From NCBI GenBank assembly GCA_021827245.1, contig JAKAWN010000185.1, positions 1-12,481 on the forward strand: DNA of 12,481 nt. The letters are read 5' to 3'. How positions within the stretch are numbered: the stretch's first letter is position 1; each line of letters opens with the position of its first letter. The translations under genes and the position numbers were made by a program. The notes beneath the pieces are model-generated. The model was given only the letters and a program-made list of their open reading frames with translations. It was not told the DNA's origin and did no database searches. Of this stretch, positions 5,635-12,332 are shown one piece after another. Source of the DNA: Acidobacteriota bacterium (GTDB taxonomy: Bacteria > Acidobacteriota > Terriglobia > UBA7540).

Positions 5635-6729
5635 ATGAAGATAAGAGCAGCAGTAGTCCATGAAAAAGGTCACCCATTTCAAATTGAAGAACTGGATTTG
5701 GACCCTCCCAAGGCAGGAGAGCTATTGGTTAAAATCGTATCCAGCGGTGTTTGCCATACCGATGAGGTCGCTCATTTACAGTTTATTCCTGTACCGCTGC
5801 CCGCGGTTTTTGGCCACGAGGGATGCGGTGTCGTGGAAGAATTAGGTCAAGGGGTTACGGATTTTAAAACAGGTGATTGTGTGGGGTTTTCTTTTGGTTT
5901 TTGCGGACATTGTGAAAACTGCCTCTCGGCTCATCAGCATGCCTGTGAGAATTTTAACGCCATCAATTTTGCCGGTGTGATGAGCGACGGGACGACCCGT
6001 TTATCTCAGAACGGAGTTAAGGTCTCGTCCTTTTTTTGCCAGTCTTCATTCGCTTCTCATGCCGTCGTCAACCAAAACAGCACGGTCAAAGTAGACGATG
6101 ATATCGATCTTGCCTTGGCAGGTCCGCTGGGATGCGGTATTCAGACTGGAGCAGGAGCGGTACTTAATAGACTCAGACCTGAATTTGGATCTTCTCTCGC
6201 GGTTTTTGGGTGCGGCACTGTGGGAATGAGCGCTATCATGGCGGCAAAAATTGCCGGCTGTGCACAGATTATTGCTGTGAGTGGAAATTCCTCAAGTTTA
6301 ATACTGGCACAGGAATTGGGGGCGACTCATGCGATTAACCGTAAAGAAACCGATGACATCGTTGGACGCATAAAAGAAATAACCAGGGGCGGCGCCCATT
6401 ATGCCATCGACACCAGTGGTGTTTCGGATCTCGTAAAAAAGGCACTGGCGTGTGTTCGTGTCATGGGTACAGCCGTAGTGCTGGGAGTCACGGGCGATCT
6501 GACCATCAATATTCAACAGGAACTGATGGGAGAAGCGAAGTCATTAATCGGAGTAATCGAAGGGGATGCAGTCCCGAAGCTGTTCATTCCCCAGCTCATT
6601 GATTACTACAAAGCAGACAGATTCCCATTCGATAAGCTAATCAGGTTCTATAATTTCAAAGATATCAATCAGGCGTTTGAAGATTCGCACAATGGCGAGG
6701 TAATTAAAGCAGTTTTAAAGATGGTTTGA
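5635..6729 (+). CDS. Zinc-dependent alcohol dehydrogenase, aryl/benzyl-alcohol type (MDR)
   Basis: A 364-residue cytoplasmic medium-chain dehydrogenase. Catalytic zinc ligands are Cys40 (GVCHTDE), His61-Glu62 (GHEGCG) and Cys167 (GPLGCGIQTGAGAVLN). The structural zinc site is Cys90, Cys93, Cys96 and Cys104. The Rossmann motif is FGCGTVGMSA (191-200). The N-terminal AAVVHEKGHPFQIEELDLD and the GPLGCGIQTG segment match benzyl/aryl-alcohol dehydrogenases of the XylB kind, which interconvert aromatic or allylic alcohols and aldehydes. At the end of the second Rossmann strand, where NAD-specific relatives usually have Asp, this protein has Ser216 (AVSGNSS), so NADP use is possible. GAGGAA precedes the ATG by about 9 bases. 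The gene is visibly AT-rich: hand counts of 60-base lines give 33-45% GC against 60% in the next gene. Transfer is likely. Confidence 0.92.
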   Translation: MKIRAAVVHEKGHPFQIEELDLDPPKAGELLVKIVSSGVCHTDEVAHLQFIPVPLPAVFGHEGCGVVEELGQGVTDFKTGDCVGFSFGFCGHCENCLSAHQHACENFNAINFAGVMSDGTTRLSQNGVKVSSFFCQSSFASHAVVNQNSTVKVDDDIDLALAGPLGCGIQTGAGAVLNRLRPEFGSSLAVFGCGTVGMSAIMAAKIAGCAQIIAVSGNSSSLILAQELGATHAINRKETDDIVGRIKEITRGGAHYAIDTSGVSDLVKKALACVRVMGTAVVLGVTGDLTINIQQELMGEAKSLIGVIEGDAVPKLFIPQLIDYYKADRFPFDKLIRFYNFKDINQAFEDSHNGEVIKAVLKMV

Positions 6730-6739
6730 GGGAGCAATC

Positions 6740-6757
6740 ATGAAGATCAATCGGTGA
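6740..6757 (+). pseudogene. Five-codon start of a lost gene after the dehydrogenase
   Basis: GAGGGAG (6728-6734) lies 5 bases before an ATG whose frame reads MKINR and stops at TGA 6755-6757. This looks like the ribosome binding site and first codons of a second gene in the acquired unit, cut off by deletion. No continuation is visible in any frame over the next 160 bases. A genuine five-residue peptide cannot be excluded. Confidence 0.3.
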
Positions 6758-6873
6758 AGTGGCTATCGGTTGGCACCCTGCCAATCTGCGCAGCCACATC
6801 AATGCACACCTCTTCACAGATTCCTGTACTGAGCCGAAAAAACGTTGCGACGAGGGAAGTCTGTCCGTTTTTC

Positions 6874-6902
6874 TTGATTCTTGTATCTCCGGATGCCATA
6901 AA
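6874..6902 (+). promoter_or_regulatory. Candidate promoter of the SDR gene
   Basis: TTGATT (6874-6879), a 17-base spacer and CATAAA (6897-6902) match sigma70 elements at 4 of 6 each. Transcription would start near 6909, leaving only about 15 bases before the ATG at 6924, where no Shine-Dalgarno is visible. Confidence 0.4.
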
Positions 6903-6923
6903 TAAACATCTTTGTGTTGACAA

Positions 6924-7685
6924 ATGATCATGCCAGAAGAAACTAAAGATCGCCCCCTCGCAGGCCAGGTCGTCCTGGTTACGGGAGCAGGCCGGCCCAT
7001 CGGTCGGGAAATCGCGCTAACCCTTGGCCGGGCGGGTGCCAGCGTAGTGGTGAACTACAACCATTCCAGAAGTGAAGCGTTGGCAACGGTGCACGAAATC
7101 AAGGCCTGCGGGGTTCGAGCTGTGGCCGTGCGGGCAGACATGGCCAGTCAAGCCCAGGTCCGGCGAATGTTCCGCACGGTGGACGAGCGGTTCGGACAAC
7201 TGGATGTGCTGGTCAACAATGCCGGCGTTTTTTTTTCGGCTCGGTGGGATCAGCTTACGGAAAAGCAGTGGGACCATGTTCTGGCGATTAATTTGAAAGG
7301 GCCGTTCTTCTGTGCGCAAGAAGCGGCGCGAATGATGCAGCGCCGAAAGCGCGGCCAGATTATCAACATCTCGTCACTTGGCGGGCTGCAGGCCTGGCCG
7401 CATTACATGCACTATTGCTCTTCCAAGGCGGGCCTCATCATGCTGACCCGGTGCCTGGCCAAAGCCCTTGCGCCTGAGATTCGGGTCAACAGCATAGCTC
7501 CCGGAACGATATTGTTTCCGGGTGAAAGGAAAAACAGGATGATCGAGAACGCCATTCGATCCACCCCCCTCCAAAAGGCAGGAAGAGCTGCGGATATTGC
7601 GCAGATGGTTCTTTACCTTGCCAGTAGTGGTGATTTTATCACCGGGCAGATTTTCTCTGTGGACGGCGGAAAGTCCATTCCGTGA
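6924..7685 (+). CDS. Short-chain dehydrogenase/reductase (SDR family)
   Basis: A 253-residue classical SDR of usual length. The nucleotide-binding turn is VTGAGRPIG (19-27), where the second Gly of TGxxxGxG is Pro25. NNAG is at 98-101, catalytic Ser in NISS (148-151), and Tyr164-xxx-Lys168 in HYCSSKAG. The C-terminal DFITGQIFSVDGG is the standard family ending. VVVNYNHSRSEA after the second strand suggests NADPH preference. The GRPIGREIA segment recalls pteridine-reductase/FolM-like members, which have Arg where this has Pro, but substrate cannot be assigned. The ATG at 6924 has no Shine-Dalgarno; an in-frame ATG at 6930 is the alternative. GC content returns here to the local average. The gene ends 8 bases from the end of the convergent transglutaminase gene. 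Confidence 0.92.
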   Translation: MIMPEETKDRPLAGQVVLVTGAGRPIGREIALTLGRAGASVVVNYNHSRSEALATVHEIKACGVRAVAVRADMASQAQVRRMFRTVDERFGQLDVLVNNAGVFFSARWDQLTEKQWDHVLAINLKGPFFCAQEAARMMQRRKRGQIINISSLGGLQAWPHYMHYCSSKAGLIMLTRCLAKALAPEIRVNSIAPGTILFPGERKNRMIENAIRSTPLQKAGRAADIAQMVLYLASSGDFITGQIFSVDGGKSIP

Positions 7686-7693
7686 ACCCTGCT

Positions 7694-9922
7694 TCAGTTG
7701 TTCCTGTGTAACGAACCGGCAATTTCAGAAATTTCCTGAAGCATTCCTCGCAGCAGCACAAGCGAAAACTGTTCTCCTCCATAGCGAGCCGCATTGTAAA
7801 CCCTTGTGAATTCTCTGGCGCGATCGGCGAGTGGCGTCCGTTCCAGTTTCTGTGCAAATTCCTGCGGCGTTTCTGAGGGGAATTTGCGATATCCTTTTTT
7901 CCCAAGGATCTTCAGAAAGCGATGGTAGCTGAATGTTGCTTCCTCGCACGTTAGCGGACGGTCGGAATGAGGAAAACTGCAAGCCCAGCGGAATTTTAGC
8001 TCATGAAGATTCCAATCTTTTCCTCCCAGCACCAGTCCCGCAGCAATACCGACCATGGCCAGCACCAGAAGGAATTTATTGGCGATGAGCCCGCCTTCGA
8101 GTTTCAGGGAGAGATCTGCCATTTCCCTCCGTAGACGGTCGAAATGGTAGCTGAAATCCTGCCGAAGCCGGTGGGATTGCACCTCAACCTGTGTAGCCAG
8201 TTGCATCTGATGTGAGAAATCATAATTGATGACCCACTCGCTCCAGAACAGGCTGAGCGCGTCCATATAATCATCCAACTCCGAAGAGACGACGGGATGC
8301 GGGTCCGGTGGAGTTGGATCAAATGGAATCCACCCATAATCGGGGAAATAGACTTCAACCCAGCTATGGGCGTCACGCGCCCGGACGACAAAATCCTTGC
8401 CGATCAGGTTATAGGATCCCGTCTGGAAGCCATTCACTAACCGGGCTGGGATGCCGATGGTTCGCAGCATGACGGCCATGGCCGAAGCAAAGTACTCGCA
8501 ATAGCCCTTGCGGCTCTTGAAAAGGAAGCTTCCGATCGGGTTCGATGGGGCGATTTTCTGTGGCGCCAGGGTATATCCGAAATTGTCCCGCAGATAGTTC
8601 CGGATTTCCACCGTGCGATCATAGTTGTTCTTCGCGCCAGCCGTAACTTTCTCTGCAAGCGCTTTGATTCGGGGATCAAGCTGCGGGGGCAGGCGGAGGT
8701 AGAGCAGATGGATGTCCCTGGAATAGGTGTCGGGTGCAGCCCGCAGAACAGGAGGTGATGGCATGCCCACCTGCGATACGACTTCGTACTGGATGGCGGA
8801 GTACACGTGCTGAGAGTTGTGAAGGGAATCCGTTTCGTCAACCGTGAGCATCCGCATTCTGCTGATGAGTTCGCGGGGGAAGGCGGCAGCAAATAGGACG
8901 TCGGAAGAAATCGGTGAGAGCAGCACTTTGTACCGGAGCGTGTCTTCAGGCCGGTTTCTGGCACCCGGTTCTCGCGGAATGATGAAGCGCCCATACGAGA
9001 CTGGCTGCACGGCAATCTGTTTTGTATTGTCGTTGTACCAATGTTTTCCATCAAAGCTGTCGAGGGCTACTCCACGCCACCTAACGCCCAGAAATCTCCT
9101 GGGATTGCCTTGGGGAAGAACACGAAAGACCACCGCATTCGACCGCATGATGCGACCAAGGTCACCCAATGTTACGCTTTCCGAAAATCCAGTGATGTTT
9201 TGCGTCTGCGTGCCCAGCCCGGTAAAATAACCCGACCGATACCGTGGAATGACGAAAAAGAAAACCGAAGCTAATGCGGCAATCCCTAACCCAAGACTCA
9301 AAGCTGTCTTTCCCAGGGCGTGCTCGATTTTCGGATGGTCAGTTGGGGAAACCCTTCTCGCGTATGTTGAGGAGCCGCGCGCCTTTTCAATGGATCGCTT
9401 CATTTCGTAGCTGGTAAAAGTTGCGACGGCGAACAGTATGTAAAGCACAAGAAAAAGCAGAAATGTTGTGTTGACCGTCAACACAGCGCTGGCAAGTACC
9501 ATCAGCAGCGATAGTGTTGACAGATAGGCGTAATCACGATGCGTGGTGGCCGAGAAAACCTTGGTGACCGTGGCGAAGAGGACGAGGTGGATGGTTGCGC
9601 TCAACATGCTTGCGAGAAGGCCCTCCCCCGCTGACAAAACCAGGAAATCCAGAACAAAGAATGGAATGTAAAGGATTGCGAGACGGGTTACCAAGCGCGA
9701 TGAGAGCCGCAGGTCACGCTTGGAGGCATACCCCCACAGGCGTACCGCAAGGGCCGCGGAGACCAGCATCACAGCGATAGGGTCCAGTTTTCCTGTTGAA
9801 GCCAGAGTTACAAAACTGGTCCCTAGCATCAGCAAGAGAGAAACTTTGAAAAAGCGATCGACACCTGTATCGGATTCCTGCTTCGCGGACGTTTTGAGAC
9901 CGGGTGTGGCGAGGGTAAACAT
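7694..9922 (-). CDS. TgpA-like membrane-bound transglutaminase-domain protein
   Basis: A 742-residue inner-membrane protein with the TgpA plan. Six or seven N-terminal membrane helices lie at about residues 25-41, 47-65, 79-98, 102-123, 131-150, 152-171 and 207-226. A large extracytoplasmic region contains the transglutaminase core, then one helix (~616-634) and a C-terminal DUF4129-like segment (TCEEATFSYHRFLKILGKKG, then ETPQEFAQKL). The catalytic triad is Cys475 (RKGYCEYFA), His519 (RARDAHSWVEVYF) and Asp535 (FDPTPPDP). TgpA is essential in Pseudomonas, but its natural substrate is not firmly known. I chose the ATG at 9922; a TTG at 9949 would add nine residues, and neither has a good ribosome binding site. 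It lies 75 bases downstream of a secreted-protein gene and is probably co-transcribed with it. Confidence 0.93.
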   Translation of the reverse strand: MFTLATPGLKTSAKQESDTGVDRFFKVSLLLMLGTSFVTLASTGKLDPIAVMLVSAALAVRLWGYASKRDLRLSSRLVTRLAILYIPFFVLDFLVLSAGEGLLASMLSATIHLVLFATVTKVFSATTHRDYAYLSTLSLLMVLASAVLTVNTTFLLFLVLYILFAVATFTSYEMKRSIEKARGSSTYARRVSPTDHPKIEHALGKTALSLGLGIAALASVFFFVIPRYRSGYFTGLGTQTQNITGFSESVTLGDLGRIMRSNAVVFRVLPQGNPRRFLGVRWRGVALDSFDGKHWYNDNTKQIAVQPVSYGRFIIPREPGARNRPEDTLRYKVLLSPISSDVLFAAAFPRELISRMRMLTVDETDSLHNSQHVYSAIQYEVVSQVGMPSPPVLRAAPDTYSRDIHLLYLRLPPQLDPRIKALAEKVTAGAKNNYDRTVEIRNYLRDNFGYTLAPQKIAPSNPIGSFLFKSRKGYCEYFASAMAVMLRTIGIPARLVNGFQTGSYNLIGKDFVVRARDAHSWVEVYFPDYGWIPFDPTPPDPHPVVSSELDDYMDALSLFWSEWVINYDFSHQMQLATQVEVQSHRLRQDFSYHFDRLRREMADLSLKLEGGLIANKFLLVLAMVGIAAGLVLGGKDWNLHELKFRWACSFPHSDRPLTCEEATFSYHRFLKILGKKGYRKFPSETPQEFAQKLERTPLADRAREFTRVYNAARYGGEQFSLVLLRGMLQEISEIAGSLHRNN

Positions 9923-9997
9923 GGCCTGCAGAGGTATTTCAGCAATCAATGTCGTCAGGCTGGCTTCTTTTCATTGCCGAGACAGAAGGCGCATCTG

Positions 9998-10921
9998 TCA
10001 GTTTAAACCGGCGGACTCCAGGATTGCATCCAGGCGATGTTGCCAATCCTTGGGCAGACTGGTTTTGGCCTCTATCATATGAACTGCTTCTCGAATGCTG
10101 AGATCATCCGAAACTTGTTCGAAGCAACAGCGAACTTCCGTTTCGTGGATGTGAATGTGCTTGATGAGGAATTCCGTCCCGTCAAAGTGAACGGAAAGCA
10201 GCTTCTGATGCCACGTCCCGTCCGAGCCCTGAGACTGTTCCAGTAAAAAAGTTCCTCCCGTGTCTAACCGCGCCAGGAAACCCCAGCCGATCGTCACATC
10301 TTGAATGAGCTTGCCGTCGATTTTGGCAATCCGTTGCGTCTTAGGATCTACCCATACTTCGCCGGCCATGCCTTTCAGTACGAGCGACTGACGGGAAGTG
10401 GGCTGAAAGTTTGGCGCGGGCCGGAACTTCAGCTTGATCAATCCTTTTCGATCTCGTCCGATGTAGGTATAAATGAATGCGTCCGGCATATCTTTGATCA
10501 CGTTATCCCGTCGCCGCGAGTTGCTTTGCTGGTCTCGGAACCGCGATTGCTGGAGCGCCCTGTTGCGGGGCAATTGGGCGAGTAGCTGTTGATTTTTTTG
10601 GAGTTGTTGCTGCGACGGGGGGCGATGGTTCACTTCGATCAAACGGTCAACCTCTCCATGGGGCGTCGAAATTTGAAGAGTCGTACGCGATCCGTTTGAT
10701 GAGATGCTCCTCTGAACATACTGGTAGTAATAGTGGGGATGCTCCGATGCCTGCAGTTCGTTCCAGGCAACGTTTTTCATCATTTGATGGACAGTCGGCG
10801 CCGGGAGCTTCGGTTTCTGATCTGCACGCGCTAGCAGCGGAGCCGAAGCTGAGCCGTAAATGAACAAGCAAGCCAAGACGAAGCACAGGCACAATGAGTG
10901 AGTCACCGCTCTGTTTTTCAC
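9998..10921 (-). CDS. Secreted protein of unknown function, partner gene of the transglutaminase
   Basis: A 307-residue exported protein. The signal peptide starts MKNRAVTHSLCLCFVLACLF and is likely cleaved after ALLARA-type residues 28-33 (LLARA, then DQK). Residues ~95-140 are Gln/Arg-rich and low in complexity (PPSQQQLQKNQQLLAQL). The C-terminal half (~165-270) is beta-rich with GEVWVDPKTQRIAKIDGKLI, a pattern I associate with acidobacterial periplasmic proteins of possibly LolA-like fold; no enzyme motif is visible. The GTG at 10921 was chosen because it gives a proper basic n-region and follows GGGAAAGGA; a TTG at 10945 adds eight residues. A promoter lies upstream at 10987-11015. The function may be tied to the downstream transglutaminase; this is inference from gene order. 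Confidence 0.75.
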   Translation of the reverse strand: MKNRAVTHSLCLCFVLACLFIYGSASAPLLARADQKPKLPAPTVHQMMKNVAWNELQASEHPHYYYQYVQRSISSNGSRTTLQISTPHGEVDRLIEVNHRPPSQQQLQKNQQLLAQLPRNRALQQSRFRDQQSNSRRRDNVIKDMPDAFIYTYIGRDRKGLIKLKFRPAPNFQPTSRQSLVLKGMAGEVWVDPKTQRIAKIDGKLIQDVTIGWGFLARLDTGGTFLLEQSQGSDGTWHQKLLSVHFDGTEFLIKHIHIHETEVRCCFEQVSDDLSIREAVHMIEAKTSLPKDWQHRLDAILESAGLN

Positions 10922-10986
10922 GTGTCCTTTCCCGTCACCTTCCAAACCTTATCACCAGAGCAACTTGTGTTGTTCCTTCCGATTAG

Positions 10987-11015
10987 GGTATACATCCTCC
11001 GGCCAGGCATTTCAA
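10987..11015 (-). promoter_or_regulatory. Promoter of the secreted protein-transglutaminase unit
   Basis: On the minus strand TTGAAA (11015-11010, 5 of 6), a 17-base spacer and TATACC (10992-10987, 4 of 6). Transcription would start near 10980, about 60 bases before the GTG start. Confidence 0.5.
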
Positions 11016-11235
11016 CCGTTCCCCCAGCGTTCGTCTCCTCTATGTTAGCAGTTCAGTGTGTTTGCAGCTTTGGTTGACTTCAAAGCGGTTAATTCCATTT
11101 TTTTTGAAGCGTGGTCTGGTACGTGCCATGGGACTTGGAAGACTAAGTTGAGTCAGAGTCGAGAACGGTAGCTTTTGTCCTATTCATGATGATTAAATAT
11201 CGGATCGATACAGGAATTGAAACTGAGGAGGTGGA
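11016..11235. other. Intergenic region upstream of the rhamnose mutarotase
   Basis: No gene is seen. It contains a T8 tract (about 11098-11105) and a small palindrome TATCG-GAT-CGATA (11198-11210), 25 bases before the mutarotase start, which could be an operator. A TTGACT at 11074-11079 has no good -10 at the right distance, so the mutarotase promoter is not assigned. Confidence 0.35.
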
Positions 11236-11559
11236 ATGAAAAGAGTTGGTTTTGTCTTAAAGGTAAAGGCTGAAAAGATTGACGAATACAAGGAACATCA
11301 TAAGAAGGTGTGGCCAGATATGCTGGACGCTCTCCGGCGCACAGGATGGCACAATTACTCACTGTTCATGCGTGGCGATGGCACACTTTTTGGATATTTC
11401 GAGACGCCCGCCGACTTGCACACTGCTGTGGAGGGGATGTCCAAAGAGGAAGTCAACGCCAGATGGCAGAAAATGATGGCCCCTTATTTTGAGTCGTTGG
11501 AAGGTTCACGACCGGATGAAATGATGCAGGAGTTAGAGGTAGTTTTTCATCTTGACTGA
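11236..11559 (+). CDS. rhaM: L-rhamnose mutarotase
   Basis: A 107-residue cytoplasmic protein of usual length. It interconverts the alpha and beta anomers of L-rhamnose. The family pattern is clear: EYKEHHKKVWPDM (residues 17-29) with Tyr18 and the catalytic His22, GWHNYSLF (37-44), LFGYFE (51-56), NARWQKMM (74-81) and ELEVVFHLD at the end. Against the E. coli enzyme (recalled), the second Trp of the RWW motif is Gln78 here. AGGAGG (11226-11231) lies 4 bases before the ATG. No other rhamnose gene is in the window, so it may serve a catabolic or glycan-recycling pathway encoded elsewhere. It is convergent with the Cys-rich gene; no terminator is visible in the 107-base gap. Confidence 0.88.
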   Translation: MKRVGFVLKVKAEKIDEYKEHHKKVWPDMLDALRRTGWHNYSLFMRGDGTLFGYFETPADLHTAVEGMSKEEVNARWQKMMAPYFESLEGSRPDEMMQELEVVFHLD

Positions 11560-11666
11560 TGCACTTCGCTGGTTACAGGGCCTCCTCCGCCCTCTTATCG
11601 TCATTTGGTGCAGAGAGGCTCCTGCGCTGAAGAATTTTCCAGATACCCCCAGGAACTTCCAAACTG

Positions 11667-12251
11667 TTACTTGATGTGGCGAATCCGCAAGGGGGTCGGG
11701 GCCCGGTCGCTAATCAGTTCCGGATGTTGCTTTCGGAACGTCTCAGTGGCGCTGCATGACCAGCAAACCGGTTCGCATTTTTGAAACAGCTCCGGGAGTT
11801 GTTCTGCGGCGAACTCGTTCCAGGTGACGATCTGTCTTTCGGGGGTTAGCAATGCTGGCTTGTGGTCTACCCACCACTCCTTAACCTCGGCGATGGACTT
11901 TCCGCAATAGACGCATTCTTTCTCGCTGAACCAGTCGATGACAATATTACGAACAAGACATTCCGAGGGCGACATCGCGATTTCGGCCAGGCACTGTTGG
12001 CCACAGTCCTTACGGTCGGGCCAGCGAGAGCATTCGGTGAGTTGCATCCGAGGTTCGTGAGCAAACGCCTCGCGAGCTGCCTGCTTGGCGTCAAGTTCCA
12101 CGGCTGCAGTCTGATGGTTCTCAGGGCAGGTTACCAGACGTTTGCCCCGAAACTGGAAGTAAGTCCTGATGCTTCCATATGCTCGGTATATCAAGTACAC
12201 CGCAATGGCTGCAACAGCCACTGCGACAATCCAATAGAGTACATTACTCAT
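11667..12251 (-). CDS. Membrane-anchored Cys-rich protein, unknown function
   Basis: A 194-residue protein with one N-terminal membrane helix (residues ~4-23) followed by basic residues and a soluble domain. The domain has ten cysteines: Cys42 (TCPENH), 74 (ECSRWPD), 83, 87, 98, 113 and 116 (CVYC), 159, 163 and 166 (CEPVCWSC). The CxxC pairs suggest zinc or iron-sulphur binding, or disulfides; no CxxCH haem motif is present. The basic residues after the helix favour a cytoplasmic domain. I recall similar acidobacterial hypothetical proteins with 'CPEN' and 'CSRWP', but no function. GGAGG lies 5 bases before the ATG at 12251, which fixes the start over an upstream GTG. The promoter carries a CRP-type site, which suggests control by a CRP/FNR-family regulator. 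Confidence 0.78.
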   Translation of the reverse strand: MSNVLYWIVAVAVAAIAVYLIYRAYGSIRTYFQFRGKRLVTCPENHQTAAVELDAKQAAREAFAHEPRMQLTECSRWPDRKDCGQQCLAEIAMSPSECLVRNIVIDWFSEKECVYCGKSIAEVKEWWVDHKPALLTPERQIVTWNEFAAEQLPELFQKCEPVCWSCSATETFRKQHPELISDRAPTPLRIRHIK

Positions 12252-12273
12252 GGATGCCTCCGTTTCCACTCTT

Positions 12274-12279
12274 CTTATA
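12274..12279 (-). promoter_or_regulatory. Extended -10 of the Cys-rich gene promoter
   Basis: On the minus strand TGC precedes TATAAG (12279-12274), an extended -10. The expected -35 position (12302-12297) reads CATCGC and is poor, which fits an activator-dependent promoter. Transcription would start near 12267. Confidence 0.5.
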
Positions 12280-12286
12280 GCAACAG

Positions 12287-12332
12287 GCGCGGCACCGCGA
12301 TGTGACAGAGATCACAGTCTTATGTGCCGCGC
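12287..12332. repeat. 9-bp inverted repeat enclosing the CRP-type site
   Basis: GCGCGGCAC (12287-12295) and GTGCCGCGC (12324-12332) are perfect inverted repeats separated by 28 bases. Their centre (12309.5) is one base from the centre of the TGTGA-N6-TCACA site, so two palindromes are nested almost concentrically. Confidence 0.7.
12301..12316. promoter_or_regulatory. CRP/FNR-family binding site (perfect TGTGA-N6-TCACA)
   Basis: TGTGACAGAGATCACA matches the CRP half-sites exactly on both sides. Its centre (12308.5) is about 41.5 bases upstream of the predicted start near 12267, the spacing of class II activation, in which the regulator overlaps the -35 region. It may also act on a rightward gene beyond the window. 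Confidence 0.7.

Noticed and set aside
11074..11105. TTGACT and a T8 tract as a promoter or terminator before rhaM
   Set aside because: The -10 position reads ATTTTT, and the weak stem nearby is too far from the T8 tract to form a terminator.
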